Positions 11,744 through 22,083 of a stretch of 64,000 nt of DNA are shown here, piece after piece (the stretch's first letter is position 1; each line of letters starts with the position of its first letter). The DNA comes from Chelydra serpentina (taxonomy: Eukaryota > Chordata > Testudines > Chelydridae). Under the pieces are notes generated by a model. That model made no database searches and was not told where the DNA came from. It worked only from the letters and a program-made list of their open reading frames with translations. The stretch covers positions 17,209,501-17,273,500 of the forward strand of contig JBAIAC010000006.1 in assembly GCA_037349315.1 (NCBI GenBank), in the 5' to 3' direction. Made by a program: the position numbers and the translations under genes.

Positions 11744-14405
11744 AGTTGCTGAACCAACAAGGGGGGATGCCATTTTAGATTTGGTTTTGGTGAGTAGTGA
11801 GGATCTCATTGAAGAAATGGTTGTAGGGGACAACCTTGGCTAGAGCGATCATGAGCTAATTCAGTTCAAACTAAATGGAAGGATAAACAAAAATAAATCT
11901 GAGACAAGGGTTTTTGATTTCAAAAGGGCTAACTTTAATAAATTAAGGAAATTAGTTAGGGAAGTGGATTGGACTAAAGAATGTATGGATCTAAAGGCGG
12001 AGGAGGCCTGGGATTATTTCAAGTTAAAGTTGCAGAAGCTATCAGAAGCCTGTATCCCAAGAAAGGGGAAAACATTCATAGGCAGGAGTTTTAGACCAAG
12101 CTGGATGAGCAAGCATCTCAGGTGATTAAGAAAAAGCAGAAAGCATACAAGGAGTGAAAGATGGGAGGGATCAGCAAAGAAAGCTACCTGATTGAGGTCA
12201 GAGCATGTAGGGATAAAGTGAGAGAGGCTAAAAGTCATGTAGAATTAGATCTTGCAAAGGGAATTAAAACCAATAATAGATTTTATAGCCATATAAATAG
12301 GAAGAAAACAAAGAAAGAAGAAGTGGGACCGCTAAACACTGAGGATGGAGTGGAGGTTAAGGATAATCTAGGCATGGCATAATATCTAAACAAATACTTT
12401 GCCTCAGTATTTAATGAGGTTAATGAGGATAATGGCAGCATGACTAATGGGAATAAAGATATGGAGGTAAATATTACCATATCTGAGGTAGAAGCCAAAC
12501 TTGAACAGCTTAATGGGAGTAAATTGGGGGGCCCAGATAATCTTCATCCAAGAATATTAAAGGAACTGCCACATGAAATTGCAAGCCCATTAGCAAAAAT
12601 TTTTAATGAATCTCTAAACTCAGGGGTTGTACCATTTGACTGGAGAATTGCTAATATAGTTCCTATTTTTAAGAAAGGGGAAAAAAGTGACCCGGGTAAC
12701 TACAGGCCTGTTAGTTTGACATCTGTAGTATGCAAGATCTTGGAAAAAATTTTGAAGGAGAAAGTAGTTAAGGACATTGAGGTCAATGGCAATTGGGACA
12801 AATTACAACATGGTTTTACAAAAGGTAGATCATACCAAACCAACCTGATCTCCTCCTTTGAGAAGGTAACAGATTTTTTTAGATAAAGGAAATGCAGTGG
12901 ATCTAATCTACCTCAATTTCAGTAAGGCATTTGATACAGTACCACATGGGGAATTATTGATTAAATTGGAAAAGATGGGGATCAAAAAGAAAATTGAGAG
13001 GTGGATAAGGAACTGGTTAAAGGGGAGACTACAGCGGGTCATACTGAAAGGTGAACTGTCAGTTTGGAGGGAGGTTATTAGTGGAGTTCCTCAAGGATCA
13101 GTTTTGGGACCAATTTTATTTCATCTTTTTATTACTGACCTCGGCACCAAAAGTGGGAGTGTGCTAATTAAGTTTGCAGATGACACACAGTTGGGAGGTA
13201 TTGCCAATTCAGAAAAGGATAGGGATATTATACAGGAAGATCTGGATGAGCTTGTAAACTGGAGTAATAGTAATAGGATCAAATTTAATAGTGAGAAATG
13301 TAAGGTTATGCATTTAGGGATTAATAACAAGAATTTTAGTTATAAGCTGGGGACGCATCAGTTGGAAGTAACAGAAGAGGATAAGGACCTTGGAGTCCTG
13401 GCTGATCACAGGATGACTGAGTCGCCAACATGATATGGCCATGAAAAAAGCTAATGCGGTCTTGGGATGCATTAGTCAAGGTATTTCCAATAGAGATAAG
13501 GAAGTGTTAGTACCGTTATACAAGGCATTGGTGAGACCTCATTTGGAATACCGTGTGAAGTTCTGGTCTCCAATGTTTAAGAAGGATGAATTCAAACTGG
13601 AACAGGTACAAAGAAGGGCCACTAGGATGATCTGAGGAATGGAAAACCTGTCGTATGAAAGGAGACTGAAGGAGCTTGGGTTGTTTACCTTAACCACAAG
13701 AAGGCTGAGGGGAGATATGATTGCTCTCTTTAAATATATCAGAGGGATAAATACCAGGGAGGGAGAGGAATTATTCAATCTCAGTACCAATGTGGACCCA
13801 AGAACAAATGGATATAAACTGGACATCAGGAAGTTTAGACTTGAAATTAGATGAAGGTTTCTAACCATCAGAAGAGTGAAGTTCTGGAACAGCCTTCCAA
13901 GGGAAGCAATGGAGGCAAAAGAGCTATCTGGCTTCAAGATTAAGCTAGATAAGTTTATGGAAGGGATGGTTTGATGGGATAATATGATCTTAGTCAAAGG
14001 TCAATTAATTGCCATCAGTGGGAAATAGGACCAATGGTCAGTGATGGGGTGTTAGAAGTTGCTACAGAGAATTTTTTCCTGGGTGTCTGGCTGGTGAGTC
14101 TTGCCCACATGCTCAGGGTTCAGCTGATCGCCATATTTGGGGTCGGGAAAGAATTTTCCTCCAGGGTAGATTGGCAGAGGCCCTGGAGGTTTTTCTTCTT
14201 CCTCTGCTGCATGGGGCATGGGTCACTTGCTGGAGGATTCTCTGCATCTTGAAGTCTTTAAACAATGATTTGAGAACTTCATTAGCTGAGACACAGGTGA
14301 GAGGATTATTCCAGGAGTGGGTGAGTGAGATTCTGTGGCCTGCATTGTGCAGGCGGTCAGACTAGATGATCATAATGGTCCCTTCTGATATTAAAGTCTG
14401 AGTCT
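11744..14405 (+). mobile_element. CR1 LINE, 5'-truncated, nested in another CR1
   Basis: Plus-strand CR1 ORF2 from the region after the endonuclease through the reverse transcriptase to the 3' end. Domains seen are the pre-RT region near 11760-12380, RT fingers at 12440-12886 with '[19 protein letters not shown]', the palm at 12897-13433 with '[12 protein letters not shown]' and the catalytic 'FADD' near 13173-13184, then the thumb and C-terminal region at 13435-13850. Several frameshifts and stops (for example near 12886 and 13433) make it inactive. The 3' end near 14350-14400 shows the CR1 words 'cagactagatgatcataat' and a short repeated tail. Confidence 0.93.
12440..13850 (+). pseudogene. 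CR1 reverse transcriptase (broken frame)
   Basis: This is the reverse transcriptase domain of the nested plus-strand CR1. It would copy CR1 RNA into DNA at a nicked target. RT block words are present in order: 'NYRPVSLTS', 'LQHGFTKGRS', '[11 protein letters not shown]', '[13 protein letters not shown]' and 'FADD', then 'ALVRPHLEY'. Frame breaks near 12886, 13433 and 13636 separate the parts, so no full protein can be made. The metal-binding aspartates of the FADD box remain. Confidence 0.9.
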
Positions 14406-14415
14406 GAGTTTATGA

Positions 14416-14629
14416 GGGGGAGGGATAGCTCAGTAGTTTGAGCATTGGCCTGCTAAACTTAGGGTTGTGAGTTCAATCCTTGAGAGGGCCATTTAGGGAT
14501 CTGGGGCAAAAATCTGTAAGGGGACAATACTTGGTCCTGCTAGTGAAGGCGGGGGATTGGACTTGATGACCTTTCAAGGTCGTTCTAGGAGATTGGTGTA
14601 TCTCCATTTATATATATATATATAAAAAA
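14416..14629 (+). mobile_element. tRNA-headed SINE with CR1-like tail
   Basis: The head has a Pol III A-box-like 'tagctcagtagtttgagc' and a B-box-like 'gagttcaatcc'. The tail ('ggtcctgctagtgaaggc', 'ggacttgatgacctttcaag') resembles CR1 3' ends, which fits mobilisation by CR1 enzymes. Sister copies lie at 55450-55650 (plus) and 63715-63895 (minus). It abuts the 3' end of the plus-strand CR1 and shares that CR1's flanking 5-bp duplication (TGAGT at 11739-11743 and 14630-14634). Confidence 0.85.
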
Positions 14630-15560
14630 TGAGTGGTAACAGCTAATTTAGACCCCATGACTTTATATGTATAGTTGGGATTATGTTTTCCAATGTGCAT
14701 TACTTTGCATTTATCAACATTGAATTTCATCTGGTATTTTGTTGCCCAGTCACCCAGTTTTTTTAGATCCTTTTGTAGATCTTTGCAGTCTGCTTGGGAC
14801 TTAACTATCTTGAGTAGTTTTGTATCATCTGCAAATTATGCCACCTCACTGTTTACCCCTTTTTCCAGATCATTTATGAATATGTTGAATAGGACTGGTC
14901 CCAGTACAGACCCCTGGGGAACACCATTATTTACCTCTCCCCATTCTGAAAACTGATAATTTATTCCTACCCTTTGTTTCCTATCTTTTAACCAATTACC
15001 AATCCGTGAGAGGACCTTCCCTTTATCCCATGACAGCTCACTTTGCTTAAGAGCCTTTGGTGAGGGACTTTGTCAAAGGCTTTCTTAAAATCTAAGTACA
15101 CTATATCCACTGGATCCCCCTTGTCCATGTACTGCTTGACCCCCTCAAAGAATTCTAGTAGATTGGTGAGGCATGATTTCCCTTTATGAAAACCATGTTG
15201 ACCTTTTCCCAACAAATTATGTTCATCTATGTGTCTGACAATTTTGTTCTTTACTATAGTTTCAACCAGTTTGATCACTACTGAAGTCAGGTTTACCGAC
15301 CTGTAATTGCCGGGATCACCTTTGCAGCCCTTTTTTAAAACTTGGCATCACATTAGCTATCCTCCAGTCATTTGGTACAGAAGCCTATTTAAATGATAGG
15401 TTACAAACTACAGTTAGTAGTTCTGAAATTGCACATTTGAGTTCCTTCAGAACTCTTGGATGAATCCCATCTGGTCCTGGTGACTTATTACTGTTTAGTC
15501 TATAAATTTGTTCCAAAACCTCTTCTAATGACACTGCAATATGGGCCAGTTCCTCAGATA
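14630..15560 (-). mobile_element. CR1 LINE, 5' half (right part of a split copy)
   Basis: Continuation of the minus-strand CR1 at 10921-11743. It encodes RT fingers and palm: 'LVETIVKNKIVRHIDEHN' near 15240, '[16 protein letters not shown]' near 15070, and the complement of 'FADD' near 14830. It starts (its 5' truncation point) at about 15560 with an 'SEELAHIAVSLEEVLEQI' word. At that point it meets gypsy RT sequence in the middle of a codon run, so the CR1 jumped into the gypsy gene. Confidence 0.9.
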
Positions 15561-16065
15561 TCTGCCCCCCTACAATCCAATGTTCTAAATAAGGGACCTT
15601 GGTTGCCCCTATTCTGCATTTAGAGGGTTTTCTGGTTAGACCAGCCTCTTTGAGCTTCAACAGCAAAATCCCCAGGTACTTTTTATGGATTGTCCCATGT
15701 GTTGCTGAACAATGCTCTGTCATCTATGTATGCCCTTGCAAAATTTTGTAAACCAATTAACACTTTGTTGAAGGTCGCATCAACATTGACCAAACCTAAA
15801 GGTAACATGAATTCAGAGTCCTATGTCAGTGATAAGTGTTTTTTTTTCTGTGCATCCTCATCTAGAGGGATTTGCCAGTAAACTTGAGTTAGATCAAAAG
15901 TACTGAGATATTTGACTTTGATCAGTATAGCTAGCATATCATCAATTCTAGGCATAGGGTACACATCTTGTTCCATAACAGCATTAAGTTTTCTATAGTC
16001 AACACAAAATCTTCACGCTCTCCTTTTTAGGGACCAAGACCACAGGGGATACAGTGTGTCCACCT
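15561..16065 (-). pseudogene. Gypsy pol remnant: reverse transcriptase
   Basis: Minus-strand translation shows the Ty3/gypsy RT blocks in order: 'PVVLVPKK' near 16030, 'STFDLTQVYWQIPLD' near 15880, and the catalytic 'YIDD' near 15720. After these comes a 'KCRIGATKVPYLEHWIV' region near 15580-15640, which corresponds to the usual 'KCxFxxxxVxYLGH' segment. Stops and shifts break the frame. The gene continues at 10241-10920 after the CR1 insertion. Nothing upstream (protease or gag) is recognisable beyond 16065. Confidence 0.85.
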
Positions 16066-16084
16066 CCAACCTTTTGCTGTCAAA

Positions 16085-16127
16085 AGTTACCTTTTGCCAA
16101 CCAAACTCTGTAGTGTAGACAAGGCCT
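16085..16127. repeat. Terminal fragment of a TIR element
   Basis: The words 'ctgtagtgtagacaaggcc' match the right ends of the MITE-like elements found at 6406, 21282, 47878, 53150 and 60712. Only the end is left, and the class is uncertain. Confidence 0.4.
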
Positions 16128-16268
16128 AAGTCTCTCTGTGTCTTAGTTCCCCATCTGTAAAATGGGAACAATAGCCCTTCCCTACCTCACAGGGATGTTG
16201 TGAAGTTAGATAGCTTAAAGATTGTGAGTGCTCATCTACTATGATAATGAGGGCTATATAAATACCGA
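16118..16268 (+). repeat. MIR SINE fragment
   Basis: Words 'ctctgtgtcttagttcccc', 'atctgtaaaatgggaac' and 'cctacctcacagggatgttg' follow the 3' two thirds of a plus-strand MIR. The tRNA-like head is missing. Confidence 0.75.
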
Positions 16269-16776
16269 AGAAGATCAGAGGGTAGAGCTGTGTGTGCTAA
16301 AGAATAGCAGTAGGTGTAAATATTATGCTGAGCCCATACATTGCGACAAAGATGTTACAAACTATATTTTCATTCTGAGTGTGCATTACACATACAGCAG
16401 AAAGAGTTTGTGAAAATCTAGTTATGAAGAACAGATTGTTAGAGTTGCTAACCTAATAGTTTTGATTAGAATGTTAGTTGACTATACCAACTATTGTTAA
16501 AATTGTTACTTTATTTATATTAAATATAAATGTTTGTGATGCTGGCAAACCAGGAACCAGCGCTTGTCAAGTATATAGGTGTCAGTTGAGCACTGACAAA
16601 TTCATTGTTGGAAACCAGACCACCTCACAGATATGTTAATATTGTTCAAGACAGGTGTTAAACTTGTAAGAATGTGTTTAGTGTTTAGACTCTATGAAAT
16701 GCTTGTATTTATTAATCTTATTTGTAATGTCTGTATCCTGCGCCATAAGGTAATATGTAAATTTTGCTTTATAATT
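16269..16776. other. No recognisable gene or repeat
   Basis: AT-rich DNA with only chance open frames of about 60-75 codons. Confidence 0.4.
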
Positions 16777-18392
16777 GTAAAAAGGCCAACTTCCTCAGCA
16801 TCCTTGGATGCATTAGATCTGGACCCATGGACTTGTGAATGTCCAGCTTTTCTAAATAGTCCTTAACCTGTTCTTTCATAACTGATGGCTGCTCACCTCC
16901 TTCCCATACTGTGTTGCCCAGTGCAGGAGTCTGGAAGCGGACCTTGTCTGTGAAGACCGATGCAAAAAAAGCATTGAATACTTTAGCTTTTTCCACATCA
17001 TCTGTCACTAGGTTGCCTCCCACATTCAGTATGGGTCCCACACTTTCCCTGACCACCTTCTTGTTGCTAACATACCTGTAGAAAACCTTCTTGTTACCCT
17101 TCGCATCCCTTGCTATTTACAACTCCAATTGTGTCTTGGCCTTCCTGATTACCCCCCTGCATGCTCTAGCTATATTTTTATACTCCTCCCTAGTCATCTG
17201 TCCAAATTTCCACTTCTTGTAAGCTTCTTTTTTGTGTTTAAGCTCACCAAAGGTTTCACTGTTAAGCCAAGCTCATCTCCTGCCATATTTGCTATTCTTT
17301 CTGCACATCAGGATGGTTTGTTCCTGTGCCCACAATAAGACTTTTTTAAAATACAGCCAGCTCTCCTGGACTCCTTGCCCCCTCATATTAGCCTCCCAGG
17401 GGATCCTGCCCATCGGTTCCCTAAGGGAGTCTAAGTTTGCTTTTCTGAAGTCCACGGTACGTATTTTGCTACTCTCCTTTCTCCCTTTTGTCAGGATCCT
17501 GAACTCAGCCATTTCCTGGTCACTGCTGCCTAGGTTGCCACCCACTTCTACTTCCCCTACCAATTCTTCCCTGTTTGTAAGCAACAGGTCAATAGGCGCA
17601 TGGACCCTAGTTGGTTCCTCCAGCACTTGTACCAGGAAGTTGTCCCGAACACTTTCCCAAACCTTCCTGGATTGTCTGTGCATTGCTGTTTTGCTCTCCC
17701 AGCAGATGTCAGGGTGATTGAAGTCCCCCATGAGAACCAGGGCCTGTGATCTGGAAGCTCCAGTTAGTTGTCCGAAGAAAGCCTCGTCTACCTCATCCTT
17801 CTGATCCAGTGGTCTATAGCACATGCCCACCATGACATCACCTTTGTTGCTTTCACCTCTAAACTTAACCCAAAGACTCTCAACAGGCTTTTCTCCAGTT
17901 TCATACTGGAGCTCTGAGCAACCATACCGGTCTCCTACATACAGTGCAACTCCTCCATCTTTCCTCCTGTAGCTGTCCTTCCTGAACAGTTTATACCCAT
18001 CCACGACAGTGCTCCAATCATGTGAACTGCCCCATCAAGTTTCTGTTATTCCAATCATATCATATTCCTTGATTGTGCAGGACTTCCAATTCTTCCTGCT
18101 TGTTTCCCAGGCTTCTTGCATTCATGTACATGCACCTAAGATAACTAGCTGATTGTCCTACTTTCTCATTATGAATCACGAGGCTTTTCATCTTGTACCC
18201 TCCTCCTTGTGTTTCCTCCCGGTATTCCACTTCCCCACTTACCTCTGGGCTTAGGTCACCATCCTCCAATGAACCTAGTTTTAAGCCCTCCTCACTAGGT
18301 TAGCAAGCCTGCCTCTGAAGATGCTCCTCCCTCTCTTCGTTACGTGGATCCCATCTGTTCCTAGCAATCCTCCTTCCCAGAACAACATCTCA
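16777..18392 (-). mobile_element. CR1 LINE lacking its 3' end, endonuclease part
   Basis: Minus-strand CR1 that keeps the 5' half of ORF2: the apurinic-type endonuclease (17273-18004) and the region leading to the RT ('[12 protein letters not shown]', '[15 protein letters not shown]' near 16800-16990). It stops near 16777, before the RT palm. CR1 copies are normally truncated at the 5' end, so a missing 3' half needs a later deletion or recombination. A frame break lies between the endonuclease and the pre-RT part. Confidence 0.85.
17273..18004 (-). pseudogene. CR1 apurinic-type endonuclease domain, open for 243 codons
   Basis: This domain nicks target DNA to prime reverse transcription. In minus-strand order the words 'KDGGVALYVGDRYG', 'VGMCYRPLDQKDEVDEAF', 'LVLMGDFNHPDICWE' and 'LGSSDQEMAEFRI' follow the CR1 endonuclease blocks. 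In this family the last block normally carries SDH; here the complement of 17514-17527 reads SDQ, so the catalytic histidine is replaced by glutamine. The frame has otherwise stayed open, but the element has no RT downstream and could not move by itself. Confidence 0.85.
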
Positions 18393-18508
18393 AGTTATGA
18401 GCTTGATGCAGAGATTATTGGGCAAAATTCTGTGGCTTGCGATAGGCAGGAGATCAGACCAGATGATCATAATGGTCCCCACTCGCCTTAAAATCCATGA
18501 ATAAATAG
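18393..18508 (+). mobile_element. CR1 LINE 3'-end fragment
   Basis: Words 'gagcttgatgcagagatta', 'aattctgtggcttgcgat' and 'cagaccagatgatcataatg' follow the 3' untranslated end of a plus-strand CR1. It directly abuts the 5' end of the minus-strand CR1 at 16777-18392. Confidence 0.8.
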
Positions 18509-18812
18509 TGAATTCATTTTTCATATTATTTTATGGGGCTGTGCTATGTAGCGTTACCATACGTCCAAGTTTTCCTCCTTTTTTGAGGCTCTGTTCTCTG
18601 TCCGGGCAGATGGTTCAAATAACAGGTAATGTCCGGGAGTTTTACAGAGCAGACATTGCATCTGAGAAAGAGCCCCACTTGGTCCACTTCCAAATTGGTC
18701 CCTCCTCTGCATCCACAGCTGATTGGTTCATTCCCCTGCAGCAACAGATGCTGCATCCTGCCCACCCAGGTCCTAGCTCTCAGTCCTGGGGAAGGTGCTG
18801 ACTGATGGCTGT

Positions 18813-20925
18813 TCATAGAATCATAGAATCTCAGGGTTGGAAGGGACCTCAGGAGGTCATCTAGTCCAACCCCCTGCTCAAAGCAGGACCAACCCCAACT
18901 AGATCATCCCAGCCAGGGCTTTGTCAAGCCTGACCTTAAAAACCTCTAAGGAAGGAGATTCCACCACCTCCCTAGGTAACCCATTCCAGTGCTTCACCAC
19001 CCTACTAGTGAAAAAGTTTTTCCTAATATCCAATCTAAACCTCCCCCTCTGCAACTTGAGACCATTACTCCTTGTTCTGTCATCTTCTACCACTGAGAAC
19101 AGTCTAGATCCATCCTCTTTGGAACCCCCTTTTAGGTAGTTGAAAGAAGCTATCAAATCCCCCCTCACGCTTCTCTTCTGCAGGCTAAACAATCCCAGTT
19201 CCCTCAGCCTCTCCCCATAAGTCATGTGCTCCAGCCCCCTAATCATTTTTGTTGCCCTCCGTTGGACTCTTTCCAATTTATCCACATCCTTTTTGTAGTG
19301 TGGGTCCCAAAACTGGACACAGTACTCCAAATGAGGCCTCACCAGTGCCGAATAGAGGGGAATAATCACGTCCCTCGATCTGCTGGAAATGCCCCTACTT
19401 ATACAGCCCAAAATGCCGTTAGCCTTCTTGGCAACAAGGGCACACTGTTGACTCATATTCAGCTTTTCGTCCACTGTAACCCCTAGGTCCTTTTCTGCAG
19501 AACTGCTGCCCAGCCATTCGGTCCCTAGTCTGTAGCAGTGCATGGGATTCTTCCGTCCTAAGTGCAGGACTCTGCACTTGTCCTTGTTGAACCTCATCAG
19601 ATTTCTTTTGGCCCAATCCTCTCATTTGTCTAGGTCCCTCTGTATCCTATCCCTACCCTCCAGCGTATCAACCACTCCTCCCAGTTTAGTGTCATCTGCA
19701 AACTTGCTAAGGGTGCAGTCCACACCATCCTCCAGGTCGTTGATGAAGATATTGAACAAAACCGGCCCCAGCACCGACCCTTGGGGCACTCCACTTGATA
19801 CCGGCTGCCAACTAGACATGGAGCCATTGATCACTACCCATTGAGCACGACCATCCAGCCAGTTTTCTATCCACCTTACCGTCCATTCATCCAGCCCATA
19901 CTTCTTTAGCTTGCTGGCAAGAACACTGTGGGAGACTGTATCAAAAGCTTTGCTAAAGTCAAGAAATAGCACATCCACTGCTTTCCCCTCATCCACAGGG
20001 CCAGTTATCTCATCATAGAAGGCAATTAGGTTAGTCAGGCATGACTTGCCCTTGGTGAATCCATGCTGACTGTTCCTGATCACTTTCCCCTCCTTTAAGT
20101 GGTTCAGAATTGATTCCTTGAGGACCTGTTCCATGATTTTTCCAGGGATTGAGGTGAGACTGACTGGCCTGTAGTTCCCCGGATCTTCCTTCTTCCCTTT
20201 TTTAAAGATGGGCATACATTAGCTTTTTTCCAGTCATCCGGGACCTCCCCCGATTGCCATGATTTGTCAAAGATAATGGCCAATGGCTCTGCAATCACAT
20301 CGGCCAACTCCTTTAGCACCCTCGGATGCAGTGCATCCGGCCCCATGGACTTGTGTTCATCCAGCTTTTCTAAATAGTCCCGAACTACTTCTTTCTCCAC
20401 AGGGGGTTGGTCACCTCCTCCCCATACCGTGCTGCGGAGTGCAGCTGTCTGGGAGCTGCCCTTGTCTGTGAAGACAGAGGCAAAAAAAGCATTGAGTACA
20501 CTAGCTTTCTCCACATCCTCTGTCACAAGGTTCCCTCCCTCATTCAGCAAGGGACCCACACTTTCCTTGACTTTCTTCTTGTTGCTAACATACCTGAAGA
20601 AACCCTTCTTGTTACTCCTAACATCTCCAGCTAGCTGCAACTCCAAGTGTGATTTGGCTTTCCTAATTTCACTCCTGCATGCCTGAGCAATATTTTTATA
20701 CTCCTCCCTGGTCATTTGTCCAATCTTCCACTTCTTGTAAGCTGCTTTTTTGTGTTTAAGACGAGCAAGGATTTCACTGTTAAGCCAAGCTGGTCGCCTG
20801 CCATATTTACTTTTCTTTCTACACATTGGGATGGTTTGTTCCTGCAACCTCAATAAGGTTTCTTTAATATACAGCCAGCTTTCCTCGACTCCTTTCCCCC
20901 TCATGTTATTCTCCTGTTGCTGCAT
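18813..20925 (-). mobile_element. CR1 LINE, relatively young, 5'-truncated
   Basis: Minus-strand CR1 with a well-preserved 3' end: 'tcatagaatcatagaatc' octamer-type repeats at about 18815, then 'ggaagggacctcaggagg'. It carries the last part of the linker, the complete RT and the C-terminal region. By my reading, one 1-bp loss near 20213 and one stop (TGA) near 19622 are the main breaks. The few defects suggest a younger age than the other CR1 copies here. It sits inside the hAT-like element of 18549-21114. Confidence 0.93.
18899..20923 (-). pseudogene. CR1 ORF2 reverse transcriptase, nearly open
   Basis: Three frame segments cover the protein: 20104-20923 (linker, words '[15 protein letters not shown]', 'YLEKLDEHKSMGPDALHP'), 19622-20215 (RT fingers and palm: '[17 protein letters not shown]', '[12 protein letters not shown]', '[14 protein letters not shown]', 'FADDTKLGG') and 18899-19597 (thumb and C-terminus: '[15 protein letters not shown]', '[15 protein letters not shown]'). 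The first segment reads through from flanking hAT-like DNA as far as 21045, so its first codons are not CR1. A shift near 20213 and a stop near 19622 separate the parts. Confidence 0.9.
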
Positions 20926-21281
20926 CCTGGGCTTGCACCAGCCACCCTGACATTGTGACCGCGTGCAGCACTGACCTTCATCTCCAGCGAGTACCCCCCA
21001 CCGCAGGTATCTCTTCCAACTCCCCCAACTGTACCCCCCCTCCAACTCTCGACCCCCAATGTCCCTCCCCTCCTCGGGGTCCTTTTTGGGGGAATCTGAA
21101 ATATGGTAACACTAGTGCTGTGTAAGTCTTTTGTTGAGTATTGACCTGTGCTGTTGCTGTTTACAGAGGGAGACTTCAAAGGCACAAATAGGAATTAGGT
21201 GCCCAACTCCCTTTAAATTCAGTGGGCGATGGATGCTTAACTGCCCTTTGTGCCATTGAAAATATTCCTTATAGCCATTAA

Positions 21282-21568
21282 GGATATGTCTACACTGCAT
21301 CTGGGAGTGAGCCTCCCAGCCAGGGTAGCCAGACTTGAGCTAGCATGGCTCATGCTAGAAATAGTGTTCATGTTCAGGTACCAGTGGAGACTCCAGCCTA
21401 ACCACCTGAGCTCAAGCCTATCCTACCCTTTGGGGTCGAGATTGGATCGCTATTCTCAGCCTCCAACATCTATATAGCAATTTTTATCATGCTAGCACAA
21501 GCCTGGCTAGCAGAAGTCTGTTTGCCCAAGCTGGGAGGATTGTGTCCAACTACAGTGCAGACATACCC
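21282..21568. mobile_element. MITE with TIRs, flanked by TTAA
   Basis: Left end GGATATGTCTACACTGCA, right end the near-complement TGCAGACATACCC. The flanks are TTAA on both sides (21278-21281 and 21569-21572), which is the piggyBac target. Related ends at 6406, 47878, 53150 and 60712 do not show a clear TTAA, so the match could be chance. No coding capacity. Confidence 0.65.
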
Positions 21569-21572
21569 TTAA

Positions 21573-22083
21573 ACCACTATAGACCTATATGTACAGTGTG
21601 CCAAACAAAGAGTTAAATATCAAGTATTGGCTGTTACACAACAGTATAATACTTTACAGGCACACACAGACTATATGTTTCAGCTGATGAACTCTTTCCG
21701 CCTCCTAGGAAGCAATCATGGTTTAACATTAGCGAGGCTAATTGACAAGATGTTTACTCACTGCTAACAGTGATAGATGAACAAACACATTGGAAACCCT
21801 TAAAAAAGCCTTCTGTGTTGACAATCATTTTAAGAGTCTTGAAAGCTAGCAATATGTAAAGAAATGATGACAAAGACAGGCTATTTTATACTAAACCACT
21901 GATCAGTGGGTGTTACACATCAACCTCTGTGTTTGATCTAAAGAGGATATGAGTTGACAACAGCTACCAGCTGGGGTACTTAGTTCTTTCACTCAAGTTG
22001 AAGAGTCTAATGGTCTTTGGTTTGGCTGTCCCACACTTGACTTCCAGTGATGACCAAGATTATGGTAGGTACATCACTACGAC
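21573..22083. other. No recognisable gene or repeat
   Basis: Ordinary AT-rich DNA between a MITE and the retroviral LTR. No open frame of note. Confidence 0.4.

Larger units (their letters stand above)
18549..21114. mobile_element. hAT-like short TIR element with 8-bp target duplications, split by a CR1
   Basis: The left end reads TAGCGTTACCATA and the right end is its near-complement (TATGGTAACACTA). Flanking 8-mers GTGCTATG (18541-18548) and GTGCTGTG (21115-21122) differ by one base, the duplication length expected for hAT transposition. The parts that belong to this element are about 18549-18812 and 20926-21114. The rest is a CR1 insertion. I see no transposase, so it is non-autonomous. 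Confidence 0.75.

Noticed and set aside
14416..14490. tRNA-like sequence with A and B box words (also at 55450 and 63830)
   Set aside because: The same head occurs in three copies, each followed by the same CR1-like tail, and no proper acceptor stem closes. These are SINE heads, not tRNA genes.
20104..21045. 313-codon minus-strand frame as a host gene
   Set aside because: The body is CR1 ORF2 and the first residues come from a neighbouring hAT-like element.
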